DNA from: Nocardia nova SH22a
Lineage (GTDB): Bacteria > Actinomycetota > Actinomycetes > Mycobacteriales > Mycobacteriaceae
Assembly: GCF_000523235.1 (NCBI RefSeq)
Contig: NZ_CP006850.1
Span: 4,774,001 to 4,838,000, forward strand
Direction of reading: 5' to 3'
Length of the DNA: 64,000 nucleotides
Shown: positions 17,453 to 27,063 of the stretch, piece after piece
Position numbering within the stretch: the stretch's first letter is position 1
How the letters are laid out: every line of letters begins with the position of its first letter
Notes under the pieces: model-generated
What the model was told of the DNA's origin: nothing
Database searches by the model: none
The model's input: the letters and a program-made list of their open reading frames with translations, nothing else
Translations under genes and position numbers: made by a program

Positions 17453-18570
17453 TTCTTCTCCTTCTTCACGGGTGCCGGCACGGCCGGCGAGATGTCTTGC
17501 CACCCTTTGGGCGCGATCGAGTCGGCGAGGGTGAGGACGAATGCGGTGCTGCGGTGGACATCGGAGGACACGAGCGCACCGGCCAGACCACCGGTGGCCT
17601 CCAGCGAATTCAGCATGGTGACCAGGGACCGCAGATGGCCGGAGCGGGGCAGATGACCGAAGGCGAGATCTCCGCCGCGCGGGTTGACCAGGTACTCGCT
17701 GATTCCGGTCTCCTTCATCCAGGCCACCGGTGTCACCGCGAACTGTTCCGGCACCTCGAGCTGGTCGAGACATCCGACAGTGAGGCCGCAGGGAGCGAGC
17801 AGTTCGCCGAAGATCTCCGAACCCAGTGGGGCGATGCCGAATTCAGCGCCCGCGCGGATCACGCCGGTGGCGTGCAGGCGGGCCCGGAACTCGAGGCCGA
17901 GCGCGGTGGCTTTCGGCTCACTGGCGAGCAGGATCGCGCTGGCCCCGCGGGCCGGGTGGGCCCGGCAGGCGCCGTCGAACCCGTATTCCGGAACGCCGCC
18001 GCTCAACGCGTCGCCCACATCCGGCTTGCGGAAGCGGTCGGCGACGTAATCCCCTGTGGTGGCGACGATCTCGTCCGCGAAGTCTCCGGCCGCGGAGCAC
18101 TCGGCGGAGCGGCTGTAGGACCCGCGCGCCCACCCGGCCATCTCCTCGGGCGCGATATCCCACCACGCGGCGACGAGCTGGGCCGTCTGTTGCTGTCGGC
18201 TCGACGCGGTCGCGGCGCCCGTCCACCCGGTTCCGAAATCGCATCCCGCGACGACCGCGACGACCTCGGGATTCTTCTCGATGGCTCGCACGGCCTGCGC
18301 CACGCTCAGCGAGCTGGTGGCGTTGACGGTGGTCGTCAGGCCGAGTGGTGGCGGGTCGACGCTCCACCCGGCCGGACCGGTCGAACAGCCCGTCGGCAGG
18401 CAGCGGGGGTCGGCGAGGTACAGCTCGCCGACTTCCGAGCTGTCGAGGGATGTTCGGCGCAGCAGCGCCGCGATCACGTCCTCGGTGAGCCGTGTGGGCG
18501 TTTCGGGCAGGTCTGGATCATCCGGGATGACTGCTGACCGGCCGGCATCGATGAGCACGACGCTGGTCAT
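17449..18570 (-). CDS. Thiolase-fold protein lacking the nucleophilic cysteine
   Basis: 373 residues from an ATG at 18570 (the ATG at 18588 is also possible). The fold follows thiolases and SCP2-like proteins, but where FadA has NRFCSSGL this protein reads NATSSLSV, so the acyl-accepting cysteine is Thr. The GHPLG-like motif is kept as LAFGHLPRSGH, while the C-terminal CxGGG cysteine is missing. It cannot use the ordinary thiolase mechanism. Known cysteine-less relatives (Ltp2 of cholesterol breakdown) are retro-aldolases; others are structural partners. Adjacent genes are CoA-ester enzymes. The C-terminus ends in a lysine-rich VKKEKK. Confidence 0.8.
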   Translation of the reverse strand: MTSVVLIDAGRSAVIPDDPDLPETPTRLTEDVIAALLRRTSLDSSEVGELYLADPRCLPTGCSTGPAGWSVDPPPLGLTTTVNATSSLSVAQAVRAIEKNPEVVAVVAGCDFGTGWTGAATASSRQQQTAQLVAAWWDIAPEEMAGWARGSYSRSAECSAAGDFADEIVATTGDYVADRFRKPDVGDALSGGVPEYGFDGACRAHPARGASAILLASEPKATALGLEFRARLHATGVIRAGAEFGIAPLGSEIFGELLAPCGLTVGCLDQLEVPEQFAVTPVAWMKETGISEYLVNPRGGDLAFGHLPRSGHLRSLVTMLNSLEATGGLAGALVSSDVHRSTAFVLTLADSIAPKGWQDISPAVPAPVKKEKK

Positions 18571-18661
18571 CTTGGCCTTCTTCAGCACTGGGTGGGACGA
18601 CTGTGGGTCAGTCGGGATGGGAAGTCGGGGCGCGGCGCCCGCCGGTGGTGAGGGTCATCGA

Positions 18662-19510
18662 TCACGCTCCGGCCTTGGCCCCGAAGGTTCGCTGCATGAA
18701 CCCCGGATCGATCGGCAGGCCGTGAATCTGCTGGTTGTGGCTGTGGCACAGCTGGTGATACGCGAAGGAGGTCTGCATCGCGTTGGCGCGACCCTGGTTG
18801 TCCTGTGCGACATTGACCGCCTCCTTCGCCAATTTGAGTGCGAACAAGGGCTTTTCGGCGATCCGGGATGCCAGCTCCAGCGTGAACGACTCCAGCTCGT
18901 CGAGGGCGACGACGTGGTTCACCATGCCGAGACGATGGACCTCCGAGGCGGTGAGGAAGTCGGAGGTGAACAGCATCTCCTTGGCCTTGCGGACGCCGAC
19001 CTCGAACGGATGGTTGAAGAACTCGGCGCCGGACACGCCCATGGACACGGTGTTGTCCTGGAACAGCGCGTCCTCGGCGGCCACGATCAGATCGCACGGC
19101 CACACCAGCATGAGCCCACCGGCGATGACCTTGCCCTGCACGGCGGCGATGGTCGGTTTCGGGAGATTGCGCCACCGCTCGGACAGGCCGAGATACATCT
19201 CCTTCTCGACCGCCATCTGCGATTCCGCTCCGGCACAACCGAATCCGCACCAGGTGCCGACCCGGCGATGCCCGGTCACCACCTCGACAGCATCGGTCTC
19301 GCGCAGATCGTGTCCGGCGGAGAAATGCGGCCCGTTCGCGGCGAGGACGATCACGCTGACCGAATCATCCTGTGCCGCACGGTCGAACGCGTCGTTCAGC
19401 TCGTACAGCATGCGCATGCTCTGCGCATTGCGGGCCTCGGCGCGGTCGAGCACGATCCGGGCGACCTTCTCGGCCGGGCGCTCGTAGCGGATGGTCTCGA
19501 ATTCGCTCAT
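18662..19510 (-). CDS. Enoyl-CoA hydratase/isomerase (crotonase) family protein
   Basis: 282 residues. The oxyanion-hole segments are FSAGHDLRE and GKVIAGGLMLVWPCDLIVA. The usual second catalytic glutamate is not obvious (VSMGVSGAEFFNHPFEVG), so hydratase, isomerase or C-C hydrolase activity are all possible. An unusual cysteine-containing insert (GTWCGFGCAGAES) lies between the two halves. The ATG at 19510 sits 2 bases beyond the stop of the aldehyde dehydrogenase. Part of the minus-strand catabolic unit. Confidence 0.88.
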   Translation of the reverse strand: MSEFETIRYERPAEKVARIVLDRAEARNAQSMRMLYELNDAFDRAAQDDSVSVIVLAANGPHFSAGHDLRETDAVEVVTGHRRVGTWCGFGCAGAESQMAVEKEMYLGLSERWRNLPKPTIAAVQGKVIAGGLMLVWPCDLIVAAEDALFQDNTVSMGVSGAEFFNHPFEVGVRKAKEMLFTSDFLTASEVHRLGMVNHVVALDELESFTLELASRIAEKPLFALKLAKEAVNVAQDNQGRANAMQTSFAYHQLCHSHNQQIHGLPIDPGFMQRTFGAKAGA

Positions 19511-19512
19511 GC

Positions 19513-21009
19513 TCAACCCTTTCCGCCGGTCCCGCGCAGGCGGGCGACGACATCGGCTTGCGCGGCGGCGGCCGTGGCGGCGACGGTCTCGACGCGCTCG
19601 GGTGTGAGCGGCGGGACGAGCGCACCGGCCAGCCCGGTCGGCAGATCGTGGTGGGCGACGGGGCGCTGATGGGAGAACGTGTCGAATCCGGCCTTGCCGT
19701 GATAGGCGCCCGATCCGCTCATGCCGACGCCGCCGAACGGCACGGCGGGATTGCTGTAGGCCAGTCCGAAGTCGTTGCGCGACACCCCACCCGAGGTGGT
19801 CCGGATCAGGAAGCGCTGGAAGGCATCGGTATCCCCGCCGTACCAATACGACGCCAGCGGATGTTCTCCGGCCGCGGTGTAGCCGATGGCCTGGTCGACA
19901 TCGGAGTAGGTGTGCAGTACCAGGACCGGGCCGAAGATCTCCTCGTTGTTGATCTCGGCGTCGGGTGTGGTGTCGAGCAGCAGTGTCGGCGGGAAGCGCC
20001 GGGAGTTCGGGTCGGGGACCCGGTCCTTCTCGGCGTCCGGCACGATCACGATCTCCGTCGCGCCCTTGGCGGTGGCGTCGGCGACGAGTCCGCTGACGCG
20101 AGAGTAGTTGGCGTCGTTGACGATCGACACGACATCGGGATTGTCGACGAAGGTCGGGAAGTGGGCCAGCACCGCCTGCCGGTAGGCCGCGACGAAGGCG
20201 TCCCGGCTCGATTCGGGCACGAAAGCGTAGTCCGGAGACAGGCACACCTGGCCGTTGTTGAACAACCGCGCGGCCGCGATCCGTCCTGCCGCATCGGCGA
20301 TATCCGCGTCGGGAGCGACGATCGCCGGGTTCTTACCGCCGAGTTCGAGCGTCACCGGGACCAGGTTCTTGCCCGCGGCCGTGGCGACGAGCCGCCCGAC
20401 CTTCGGTGAACCGGTGAAGAACAGGTGATCGAAGCGCAGTTCGGAGAACGCGGTGGCGGTCTTCAGCCCGCCGTTGACGACCGTGACCTCCTCCGGACTC
20501 ATCCGCGAGGCCACCGCCCGAGCGAACACCGCTCCGGTGCGCGGGGTCATGTCGGAGAATTTGATCATCACCCGATTGCCCGCCGCCAGCGCCTCCACGG
20601 CCGGAACGAAGACGAGGACGAGCGGGAAGTTCCACGGACCGATAACTCCGACAACGCCTTTGGGGCGGTTCTGCACGAAGGCCGGAATAGCGCCGCCCAT
20701 CGCCGCGGGCACCTCGGTCGGCGCCATCCAGGTGTCGAGCTGTGCGTAGGTGTCGGCGATCTCCGGCAGGCCGCCGAGGATGTCGACCTCCAGCGAGGTC
20801 GTCACCGGGCGGGCGCCGAAATCGGCATTCAGCGCCTCGGCGAGTTCCTGCCGGTGTTCCAGAACGGCGGCGACCAGGCGGTCGATCCGGTCACGCCGGG
20901 TCGCGGCGTCGGGGATCGGATCCAGCGCCTGGGCGGCGCGCTGGGCGTCGAGCAGGCGCTGCAGCTCCGCGGGCACGATATCGACGACGGATTCGGTGGT
21001 GAGAGTCAT
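19513..21009 (-). CDS. Aldehyde dehydrogenase, coniferyl-aldehyde type
   Basis: 498 residues. Catalytic motifs: LELGGKNPAIV (general-base Glu) and FNNGQVCLSPDYAFV (nucleophilic Cys). The cofactor region is GVVGVIGPWNFPLVLVFVPA. It lacks a long C-terminal extension and resembles the coniferyl-aldehyde dehydrogenase branch, which oxidises bulky aldehydes to acids. That would feed the acyl-CoA synthetase next to it. Its start overlaps the synthetase stop by 4 bases. Confidence 0.92.
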   Translation of the reverse strand: MTLTTESVVDIVPAELQRLLDAQRAAQALDPIPDAATRRDRIDRLVAAVLEHRQELAEALNADFGARPVTTSLEVDILGGLPEIADTYAQLDTWMAPTEVPAAMGGAIPAFVQNRPKGVVGVIGPWNFPLVLVFVPAVEALAAGNRVMIKFSDMTPRTGAVFARAVASRMSPEEVTVVNGGLKTATAFSELRFDHLFFTGSPKVGRLVATAAGKNLVPVTLELGGKNPAIVAPDADIADAAGRIAAARLFNNGQVCLSPDYAFVPESSRDAFVAAYRQAVLAHFPTFVDNPDVVSIVNDANYSRVSGLVADATAKGATEIVIVPDAEKDRVPDPNSRRFPPTLLLDTTPDAEINNEEIFGPVLVLHTYSDVDQAIGYTAAGEHPLASYWYGGDTDAFQRFLIRTTSGGVSRNDFGLAYSNPAVPFGGVGMSGSGAYHGKAGFDTFSHQRPVAHHDLPTGLAGALVPPLTPERVETVAATAAAAQADVVARLRGTGGKG

Positions 21010-22676
21010 TTGATCAGTTCCTTCTGTGCGGACAGGTCCCGGGCGGCGATCTCGCCGGCCCACCGGTAGTCGGCCTTACCTGCCGGGCTGCGCAGCACTT
21101 CGTCCACGCGGACAATGGCTTTCGGCAGTTTGTAGCGGGCCAGCCGGGCCGCGGCGTCGGCGAGCAGTTCGGCGTCGCTCGGATCGAATCCGGGGCTCAG
21201 CTGCACGACCGCGACGACCTCGTTGCCCCACCGCTCGCTCGGCCGTCCGACGACGATGACGTCGCTGACTGCGGGATGCGCGATCAGCGCCTCCTCGACC
21301 TCTTCGGCGAAGATCTTCTCCCCGCCGGAGTTGATCGTCACCGAGTCCCGGCCGAGCAGTTCGATACTGCCGTCGGCCAGATGCCGCGCCCGGTCGCCCG
21401 GCAGCGCGACGCGGTGGCCGTCGATCACCGGGAAGGTGCGCTCGGTCTTGTCGCGGTCGCCGAGGTAGCCGAGCGGAATGGCGCCGTGACGGCCCAGCCA
21501 GCCCGTCTCCGGATCACCCGGCGCGAGGATGCGGGTGCGGTCCTCGTCCACCACGCAGGTGCCCGGCGCTGCGCTGAAGACACCCGAAACCGCCGGTGCC
21601 GCACTGGTACTCAGATTCGTCAGCTGCGAACCGGTCTCCGAGGAACCGGCGACATCGGCGATCGCGACATGCGGCAGCAGCCGCAGGATGCGGTCCTTCA
21701 CCGACGCGCTCGCGACGGCGCCGCCGGTGCCGACCAGCTGCAGGGAACGCCCGTGGTGACCGCCGCGCTCGAACTCGTCGCACAGCGGGGTCGCGAACGA
21801 ATTGCCGACCATGTTCATCAGCTGCACGCCCTCACCGTCGATCACCCGCCACACCGACGCGGCGTCGAGCCGGTCCACGACATCGGGGAACACGACGGTG
21901 CCGCCGGTGAGAACGCCTGCCAGCGCGATCCACTGGGCCGCGGCGTGCATGAGCGGAGGCAGCGGGAGCACCACCCGCCGGTCGCTGCCGACGGCGAGCT
22001 CGATCCCCGCGGCGAGCGAGTCCACCTCGAAGAAGCCCTCGGGAAGGAAAGCGGCCAGGGCACTTTCGAGGATGGCCGACTGATACCACAGCGTGCCCTT
22101 GGGCATTCCGGTCGTGCCGCCGGTGTAGACCATGTAGAGGTCGTCGGGATCCGGTGCCGTCGCGGGAGATTCGGCGCTCGCGGCCGCCAGCGCGTCCTCG
22201 TAGTCGAGGGCGCCGGGCAGCAACGCGTTGCTGGACTCGTCGGCGACCTGCAGCAGCAGCGCGGGCGGCTCCCGCAGCTCACCGAGGACCGCGCCGAGGG
22301 TCGGCGCGAAGCGGGCGTGGTAGATGATCGCGCGCGGAGCGGAATCGTTCAGCAGGTAGGCCAGCTCGGCTTCGACGTAGCGGTAGTTGACGTTCAGCGA
22401 CGCCGCCCGCGCCGCCGCGGCGCCCAGCATCCCTTCCAGGTATTCGTTGCCGTTGTATAGATACAGCGCGACATGGTCCTGGCCCGACTCCCACGGCGCC
22501 AGCTCGGAGCGCGATCGGTGGATCGTGATCCCGTGCGAGAGCAGCAGATTCGCCAGCCCGTTCACCCGCCCCGCCACCTCGCGATAGGACAGCCGCCGGT
22601 CCCGGAACACGATGCAGTCGCGCTCGGGGGCCGCCGCGGCGACACCGGCGAACAGCTCGGCGTGGTTGTAGCGCAT
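21006..22676 (-). CDS. Acyl-CoA synthetase (AMP-forming)
   Basis: 556 residues. The AMP-binding P-loop is YTGGTTGMPKG; the hinge and A8 region is INSGGEKIFAEEVEEAL, and the catalytic lysine is in RSPAGKADYRW near the C-terminus. The enzyme activates a carboxylate to an acyl-CoA via an acyl-adenylate. Start chosen at the ATG at 22676, where family similarity (MRYNHAELFAGVAAAAPERD) begins. It overlaps the aldehyde dehydrogenase by 4 bases, suggesting an aldehyde-to-acid-to-CoA-ester sequence. Substrate not readable. Confidence 0.93.
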   Translation of the reverse strand: MRYNHAELFAGVAAAAPERDCIVFRDRRLSYREVAGRVNGLANLLLSHGITIHRSRSELAPWESGQDHVALYLYNGNEYLEGMLGAAAARAASLNVNYRYVEAELAYLLNDSAPRAIIYHARFAPTLGAVLGELREPPALLLQVADESSNALLPGALDYEDALAAASAESPATAPDPDDLYMVYTGGTTGMPKGTLWYQSAILESALAAFLPEGFFEVDSLAAGIELAVGSDRRVVLPLPPLMHAAAQWIALAGVLTGGTVVFPDVVDRLDAASVWRVIDGEGVQLMNMVGNSFATPLCDEFERGGHHGRSLQLVGTGGAVASASVKDRILRLLPHVAIADVAGSSETGSQLTNLSTSAAPAVSGVFSAAPGTCVVDEDRTRILAPGDPETGWLGRHGAIPLGYLGDRDKTERTFPVIDGHRVALPGDRARHLADGSIELLGRDSVTINSGGEKIFAEEVEEALIAHPAVSDVIVVGRPSERWGNEVVAVVQLSPGFDPSDAELLADAAARLARYKLPKAIVRVDEVLRSPAGKADYRWAGEIAARDLSAQKELIK

Positions 22677-22719
22677 CAGATCTCCATCGGGTGAACGGTC
22701 GGCAGGGGTGGCGAGAGGA

Positions 22720-24414
22720 TCATTTGCAGCGGATGTCGAGCAGCGCCTGACGCTTCTCGTCACGCACGACCCGCAGCGCCTCCTTGATCGCGCCCTCGAG
22801 TTCGCTGCGGCGATGCACCGTCGCGCCGTGGCCGCCCGCGGCCGTGCAGTACGCCGCGAAATCCGGTGAGGGCGCGAGGTTGGAGAAACGGTCCTCGCCG
22901 TCGGTGGCCGCGGTGCCGTCCGGATAGACGAGGTAGGTCGCCGAATCGACCGCGGTCCAGTTACTGTTGTTGGCGATGATCGTCAGCACCGGCAGTCCAT
23001 GTTTGGCCGCCGCGTGGTGGCAGGCCGCGGGATTGGCGAACATGTAGGCGCCGTCGCCGAGGGTGGCGACCACGGTGCGGTCGCGCGCGGCGTACTGGGC
23101 GCCGAGCGCGGCGGGCAGTCCCCAGCCCAGACCGCCCGAGGCGGGCAGGAAGTAGTACGTGCCAGGTTTGGTGCGGTGCAACAGATCCGGGTAGGACACG
23201 TACTCGTTGAACACGATGTCGTCGTCGCCGAGCAGATCACCGAGGACGGCCGAGATCGCCGCCATACTGATGACTTCCTCGTCGTCGCGGGCGATTTCGG
23301 CCTGCCGCAGCCCGGCGACGGCCTCACGATTCGCCGCGGCGAGGGCCCGGAACTGTTCGGCCCGGCCCTGATCGATCCCGTCGGCGCGCGCCTCGAGCGC
23401 CTCGATCAACCGCGCCAGGAACGCCGTCGGCGTCGCGCTGATGGTCAGATCCGAGCGGTGCGAGCGCATCGGATAGTCGGTGAACAGCGGATCCACGCCC
23501 ACCTGGGCGACGAAGCACTCCGCGGACGGCGCCGTGCGCGCCTGAATCCAGGGCACATCGCATTCCACGAACACGACCACGTCGGCCCGCTCGAGCACGA
23601 CCGCCACATCCGCTCCGAGACGATGCGGATGATCCGACGGAACGTTGAGATAACGCGCCCACGGCTCGGCCACCCCGATCGCGAACCGCGAACAGCAATC
23701 GGCCAGCAGCGCAACGGATTCGGTCTCCGCGCCCGAGGCCGCGGCCACGATCGCCGGGAACTTCGCCGTGGCGAGCTTCTCGGCGAGCGTGTCGATGGCG
23801 GCGGGATCGGGCTGCAAGGTGGCCGGAACCGGGGTGGGCGGCTGCGCCTGGCCCGGCGCGTCCGCTTCCTCGGCGAGGACCTCACGGGGCAGCGACAGGT
23901 ACACCGGCCCGCGCGGATGGGCGGTGGCCACACTGAGCGCGCGGTCGACCACGGCCTCCACCTGGCGCGGATCGCGCAGTTCGTAATCCCATTTCACGAA
24001 CTCGCGGACCATGCTCGCCTGGTCGAACATCTCCTGCGACCAGTGGATCGGCAGGTCGCGGGCACCGGTCGCGCCGAATTCGAGGATCGGCGAGCGGCCC
24101 GCGGTGACCAGCAGCGGTATCCGGTCCCGCGCGGCGTTGGCGACCGAACACACGGCGTTGCCCGTGCCCACGTTGACGTGCAGCATCAGCGCCTGCGGCC
24201 GCCCGGTCACCAGCGCGGCGCCGTGCGCCATACCCCCGGCGAGATTCTCGTGCGCGCACAGCACCGGCAACGGCAACTCCGGGCCGCCGTCGCGCTTGTT
24301 GTCGGCATACGCCTCGACGATCGGCGCGAAATCGGTTCCGGCGTTGACGAAGAACCATTCGATACCTTGCTCGGCGAGCGCGGTGAGATAACGGGAAGCG
24401 GCGGTGTGCGGCAT
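22720..24414 (-). CDS. Thiamine-pyrophosphate-dependent enzyme (decarboxylase/lyase family)
   Basis: 564 residues with the three-domain acetolactate synthase/benzoylformate decarboxylase architecture. The catalytic glutamate is in LCAHENLAGGMAHGAAL; the TPP/Mg motif is GDGAYMFANPAACHH followed by NNSNW. The family makes or breaks alpha-keto C-C bonds. An ATG at 24450 that overlaps the upstream stop by 4 bases would add 12 residues and is an alternative start. Its place between an LLM oxidoreductase and an acyl-CoA synthetase suggests cleavage of a keto-intermediate to an aldehyde, but this is inference. Confidence 0.88.
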   Translation of the reverse strand: MPHTAASRYLTALAEQGIEWFFVNAGTDFAPIVEAYADNKRDGGPELPLPVLCAHENLAGGMAHGAALVTGRPQALMLHVNVGTGNAVCSVANAARDRIPLLVTAGRSPILEFGATGARDLPIHWSQEMFDQASMVREFVKWDYELRDPRQVEAVVDRALSVATAHPRGPVYLSLPREVLAEEADAPGQAQPPTPVPATLQPDPAAIDTLAEKLATAKFPAIVAAASGAETESVALLADCCSRFAIGVAEPWARYLNVPSDHPHRLGADVAVVLERADVVVFVECDVPWIQARTAPSAECFVAQVGVDPLFTDYPMRSHRSDLTISATPTAFLARLIEALEARADGIDQGRAEQFRALAAANREAVAGLRQAEIARDDEEVISMAAISAVLGDLLGDDDIVFNEYVSYPDLLHRTKPGTYYFLPASGGLGWGLPAALGAQYAARDRTVVATLGDGAYMFANPAACHHAAAKHGLPVLTIIANNSNWTAVDSATYLVYPDGTAATDGEDRFSNLAPSPDFAAYCTAAGGHGATVHRRSELEGAIKEALRVVRDEKRQALLDIRCK

Positions 24415-24446
24415 GGAAAGCTTTCTGTTCGGAGCGTGTACGGGTG

Positions 24447-25376
24447 TCATCGGGCCGAGCGGGTGCGCAGCACGGGGATGAGGGACGCGAGTTCGCGCCA
24501 CTGGGTCTGCGGCAACGTCCGCGGATCGGTGGTCAGCACCTGCGCGCAGACGTGGTCGGCGCCGGCGTCGAGGTGCGCCTGCACCCGGTCGGCGATCTGC
24601 TCGAGCGAGCCCCAGGCGACGATCGCGTCGACGAGTCGATCGCTGGGGATTCCGCTCAGATCGTCGTCGCCCCAGCCCGATCGGCGCAGATTGTTCGCGT
24701 AGTTCGGCAGTGCGAGATACCGCTGCATGAACCGGCGGGCGATCTCGCGCGCCGCGCCCGGATCGGTCTCGAAGACCACGGCCTGCGCGGGGGCCAGCAA
24801 CGCGTCGGGGCCGAGCGTTTCGCGGGCGCCCGCGGTGTGTTCGACCGGAACGAAGTAGGTGTGGGCGCCCACACCGCGCTGCGCGGCCAGCCGCAGCATG
24901 CGCGGCCCGAGCGCGGCCAGCACCCGCTGGGGGGCGACCGGCGCGGCCGCCCCCATGAAGATGCCCGCGTCCATCCTGTCGAGATAGTCGACCATCGTGC
25001 TGTAGGGCCGGTTGCCGTACCGCCCTTGATGATTGCCGTCGACCATCGACTGATGGCTCACTCCCACACCGAGCAGGAAACGTCCCGGGAACGCCTCGCT
25101 CACGGTGTGCCAGCCCGCGTTCATCGTCATGGCCGTGCGGCAGTGCAGGCCGGCGATGCCCGTGGCCACCGTCATGCGATCGGTGGCCGACAGCAGCAGC
25201 GCGGTGCTGGCGAACGGTTCGCGCGCCAGCGCCTCGGGCACCCAGAGCGCGCCGAAGCCCAGGTCGTCGAGTTCGGCAACCGCCTTCTGGGCGACGGCCA
25301 TCGGCTGCACATCGAGCTGGAACGACCAGATCCCGAGCGGACCGAGGTGGGGAGTGCGAGCATCTTCGGCGGACAT
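24447..25376 (-). CDS. LLM-class F420-dependent oxidoreductase
   Basis: 309 residues with the luciferase-like (bacterial luciferase TIM barrel) pattern: LDDLGFGALWVPEALAREPF, TALLLSATDRMTVATGIAGL, PGRFLLGVGVSHQ and RVLAALGPRMLRLAAQ. In mycolic-acid bacteria this subgroup usually uses F420 rather than FMN. It may reduce, oxidise or monooxygenate the pathway substrate. The ATG at 25376 overlaps the stop of the amidohydrolase by one base (TGATG), so translation is coupled. Confidence 0.88.
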   Translation of the reverse strand: MSAEDARTPHLGPLGIWSFQLDVQPMAVAQKAVAELDDLGFGALWVPEALAREPFASTALLLSATDRMTVATGIAGLHCRTAMTMNAGWHTVSEAFPGRFLLGVGVSHQSMVDGNHQGRYGNRPYSTMVDYLDRMDAGIFMGAAAPVAPQRVLAALGPRMLRLAAQRGVGAHTYFVPVEHTAGARETLGPDALLAPAQAVVFETDPGAAREIARRFMQRYLALPNYANNLRRSGWGDDDLSGIPSDRLVDAIVAWGSLEQIADRVQAHLDAGADHVCAQVLTTDPRTLPQTQWRELASLIPVLRTRSAR

Positions 25377-26572
25377 CACGGCAACAGCCACTCCGCGTTC
25401 GTGCGGAAGAACTTCGTGGTGATCTCCTCACCGAGCGGCTCGATCTTCGCGAGCATGTTCTTCATCGAATCCTTCGTACCCTCGACGTGCGGGTAGTCGG
25501 TCGAATAGCAGAACACGTCCGCCAATTCCGGGTCATCGCGGAAGTAGCGGTCGGCGGGCTCGAAATTGAACGGCGAGACCCGCACGTTGCGGGCGATGTA
25601 TTCCGACGGCTTCAGCGAGAACTTCGCGGCGGCCGCTCCCGGGAACACCTTGACGTACATGTCCATGCGACGGGCGGAGTTGCCCACCCAGTCCGCGCCG
25701 ACCTCGAACAGGCCCATGCGCAGGTTCGGGAACCGTTCGAACACGCCACCGAGCACCATGGACGACAGGTAGTTCTCGATCGCGAAGTGCACCGTCGAGA
25801 ACAGCTGGATGTTGGTGTTCGGGATCTCGGGCGACTGGAACAGATCCTGGAGAGTCTCCGCGATCATCCAGCCCGGGTCCAGGAACGCGAACTCGGTGCC
25901 GATGTGCAGCGTCACCGCGATGTTGTTCTCCTCGAGCAGCTTCCACAGCGGGTCCAGCGCCGAGTGCGACGGGGCGACACCGCCCGGAGGAACGTCCGCC
26001 TGGAGGTAGACCGCCTTGACACCGGCCTCGACCAGATCCCTGGCGTTGTCGACCATTTCACCGACGTCGCGCTTGGTGTTCAGGATCCCGACCACCCGGA
26101 CCCGGCCGTCGGCAAGGTTCGCGTTGGCCTTCACCCAGTCGTTGTACGAGCGCACATAGCTGGCCGCGAACTCCGGCCGCGAGATGCCCTCGAACACCGA
26201 CCGGTCGCCGCCGAACCGCATGTCGTACGCGATGTCCTCCATCTCGCCGATGATCATCGCGGCGATCGCCGTGGTCGGGAAGACCAACTGCTTGTCGATG
26301 CCCATGACGTCGAGAACCTCGGTGCGACGGTTCAGATCGATCGCACTGGGAGCCGACGGGCCCTTGATCTTCCAGATGCCCTCGGCATCGATCTCCTTGA
26401 CGTCACCGACGATGTCCGTCTGGTGCATATTGGTGTCGGTCGGGTCCGGGCGGAGCTTGTCCGCCGATTCGAAGACCTTGCCCATGATTCGGCCGGGCTG
26501 GCCCAAGACGTCCTCGAGCAGGTGGCTGGGGATCATCTCGTGACTGTCGACGTCGTGCGCAAGCAGTTTCAT
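25376..26572 (-). CDS. Amidohydrolase family 2 protein
   Basis: 398 residues, first gene of the nine-gene minus-strand unit. Family features: HDVDSHEMIPSHLLEDVLG at the N-terminus, VTLHIGTEFAFLDPGW and FCYSTDYPHVEGTKDS with the catalytic aspartate. The family includes ACMSD-like decarboxylases and hydrolases of ring-cleavage products; reaction here unknown. The ATG at 26572 follows GGAGAGG. The promoter region upstream carries the operator palindrome at 26687-26705, 115 bases before the start. Confidence 0.9.
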   Translation of the reverse strand: MKLLAHDVDSHEMIPSHLLEDVLGQPGRIMGKVFESADKLRPDPTDTNMHQTDIVGDVKEIDAEGIWKIKGPSAPSAIDLNRRTEVLDVMGIDKQLVFPTTAIAAMIIGEMEDIAYDMRFGGDRSVFEGISRPEFAASYVRSYNDWVKANANLADGRVRVVGILNTKRDVGEMVDNARDLVEAGVKAVYLQADVPPGGVAPSHSALDPLWKLLEENNIAVTLHIGTEFAFLDPGWMIAETLQDLFQSPEIPNTNIQLFSTVHFAIENYLSSMVLGGVFERFPNLRMGLFEVGADWVGNSARRMDMYVKVFPGAAAAKFSLKPSEYIARNVRVSPFNFEPADRYFRDDPELADVFCYSTDYPHVEGTKDSMKNMLAKIEPLGEEITTKFFRTNAEWLLP

Positions 26573-26686
26573 TGCAGCCTCTCCTGGATGGTGTTTCGCG
26601 GGATGTGCCGGTATGCGTTCATTTCGAGTCACCGGCGGCGGATCCGCCGTACCCGGGTCCGGTCGAGCCCAGGCGCCGCGTCGGCG

Positions 26687-26705
26687 ACTAGATAGATTGA
26701 TCTAG
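26687..26705. promoter_or_regulatory. Regulon palindrome, copy 1 (amidohydrolase operon)
   Basis: CTAGATAGATTGATCTAG at 26688-26705 (arms CTAGAT/ATCTAG). It is one of seven copies in the window and the only one in front of the minus-strand unit 26572-15824. TetR-type size and symmetry; the likely ligand-binding regulator is the TetR gene at 27133-27775. Confidence 0.85.
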
Positions 26706-27063
26706 CGAGCTTAGCGTAAACGGATTTTTCCCGGTCCGTCAATACTTCGCGGACAACCCGCGTCGGCCCGGAGGTCGGATCGCACGGCGGGTGCGCGGTC
26801 GCTCGTCGCGTCATCCGCGCACCTCCTGCCGCCGGTTTCCGATGACATGAAGTCTCGGCCGGAACCCGAAGGCCCAGTACCCGCCAACGAACGCACGATC
26901 ATCACGGCTTGCCCGCCAGATGGAGGGTCGACGGCTGCGCGAACCGGCGCGACACACGTACGTCGAGCTACACGCCCGTCAGCGGGCGCTGGAGCGGCGA
27001 AGCGTTTGCCAGCGGACCGCGACAAACACCCGGTCGTCCGGGACGGCGGTCCAGTACTCCCCC
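26706..27063. other. Intergenic region with no convincing gene
   Basis: Lies between the amidohydrolase operator and the TetR terminator. Open frames here have no recognisable protein features. The -35/-10 of the amidohydrolase operon should be near the operator at its left end. Confidence 0.5.

Noticed and set aside
22999..24702. 567-codon plus-strand open frame
   Set aside because: Antisense shadow of the TPP enzyme, no family features.
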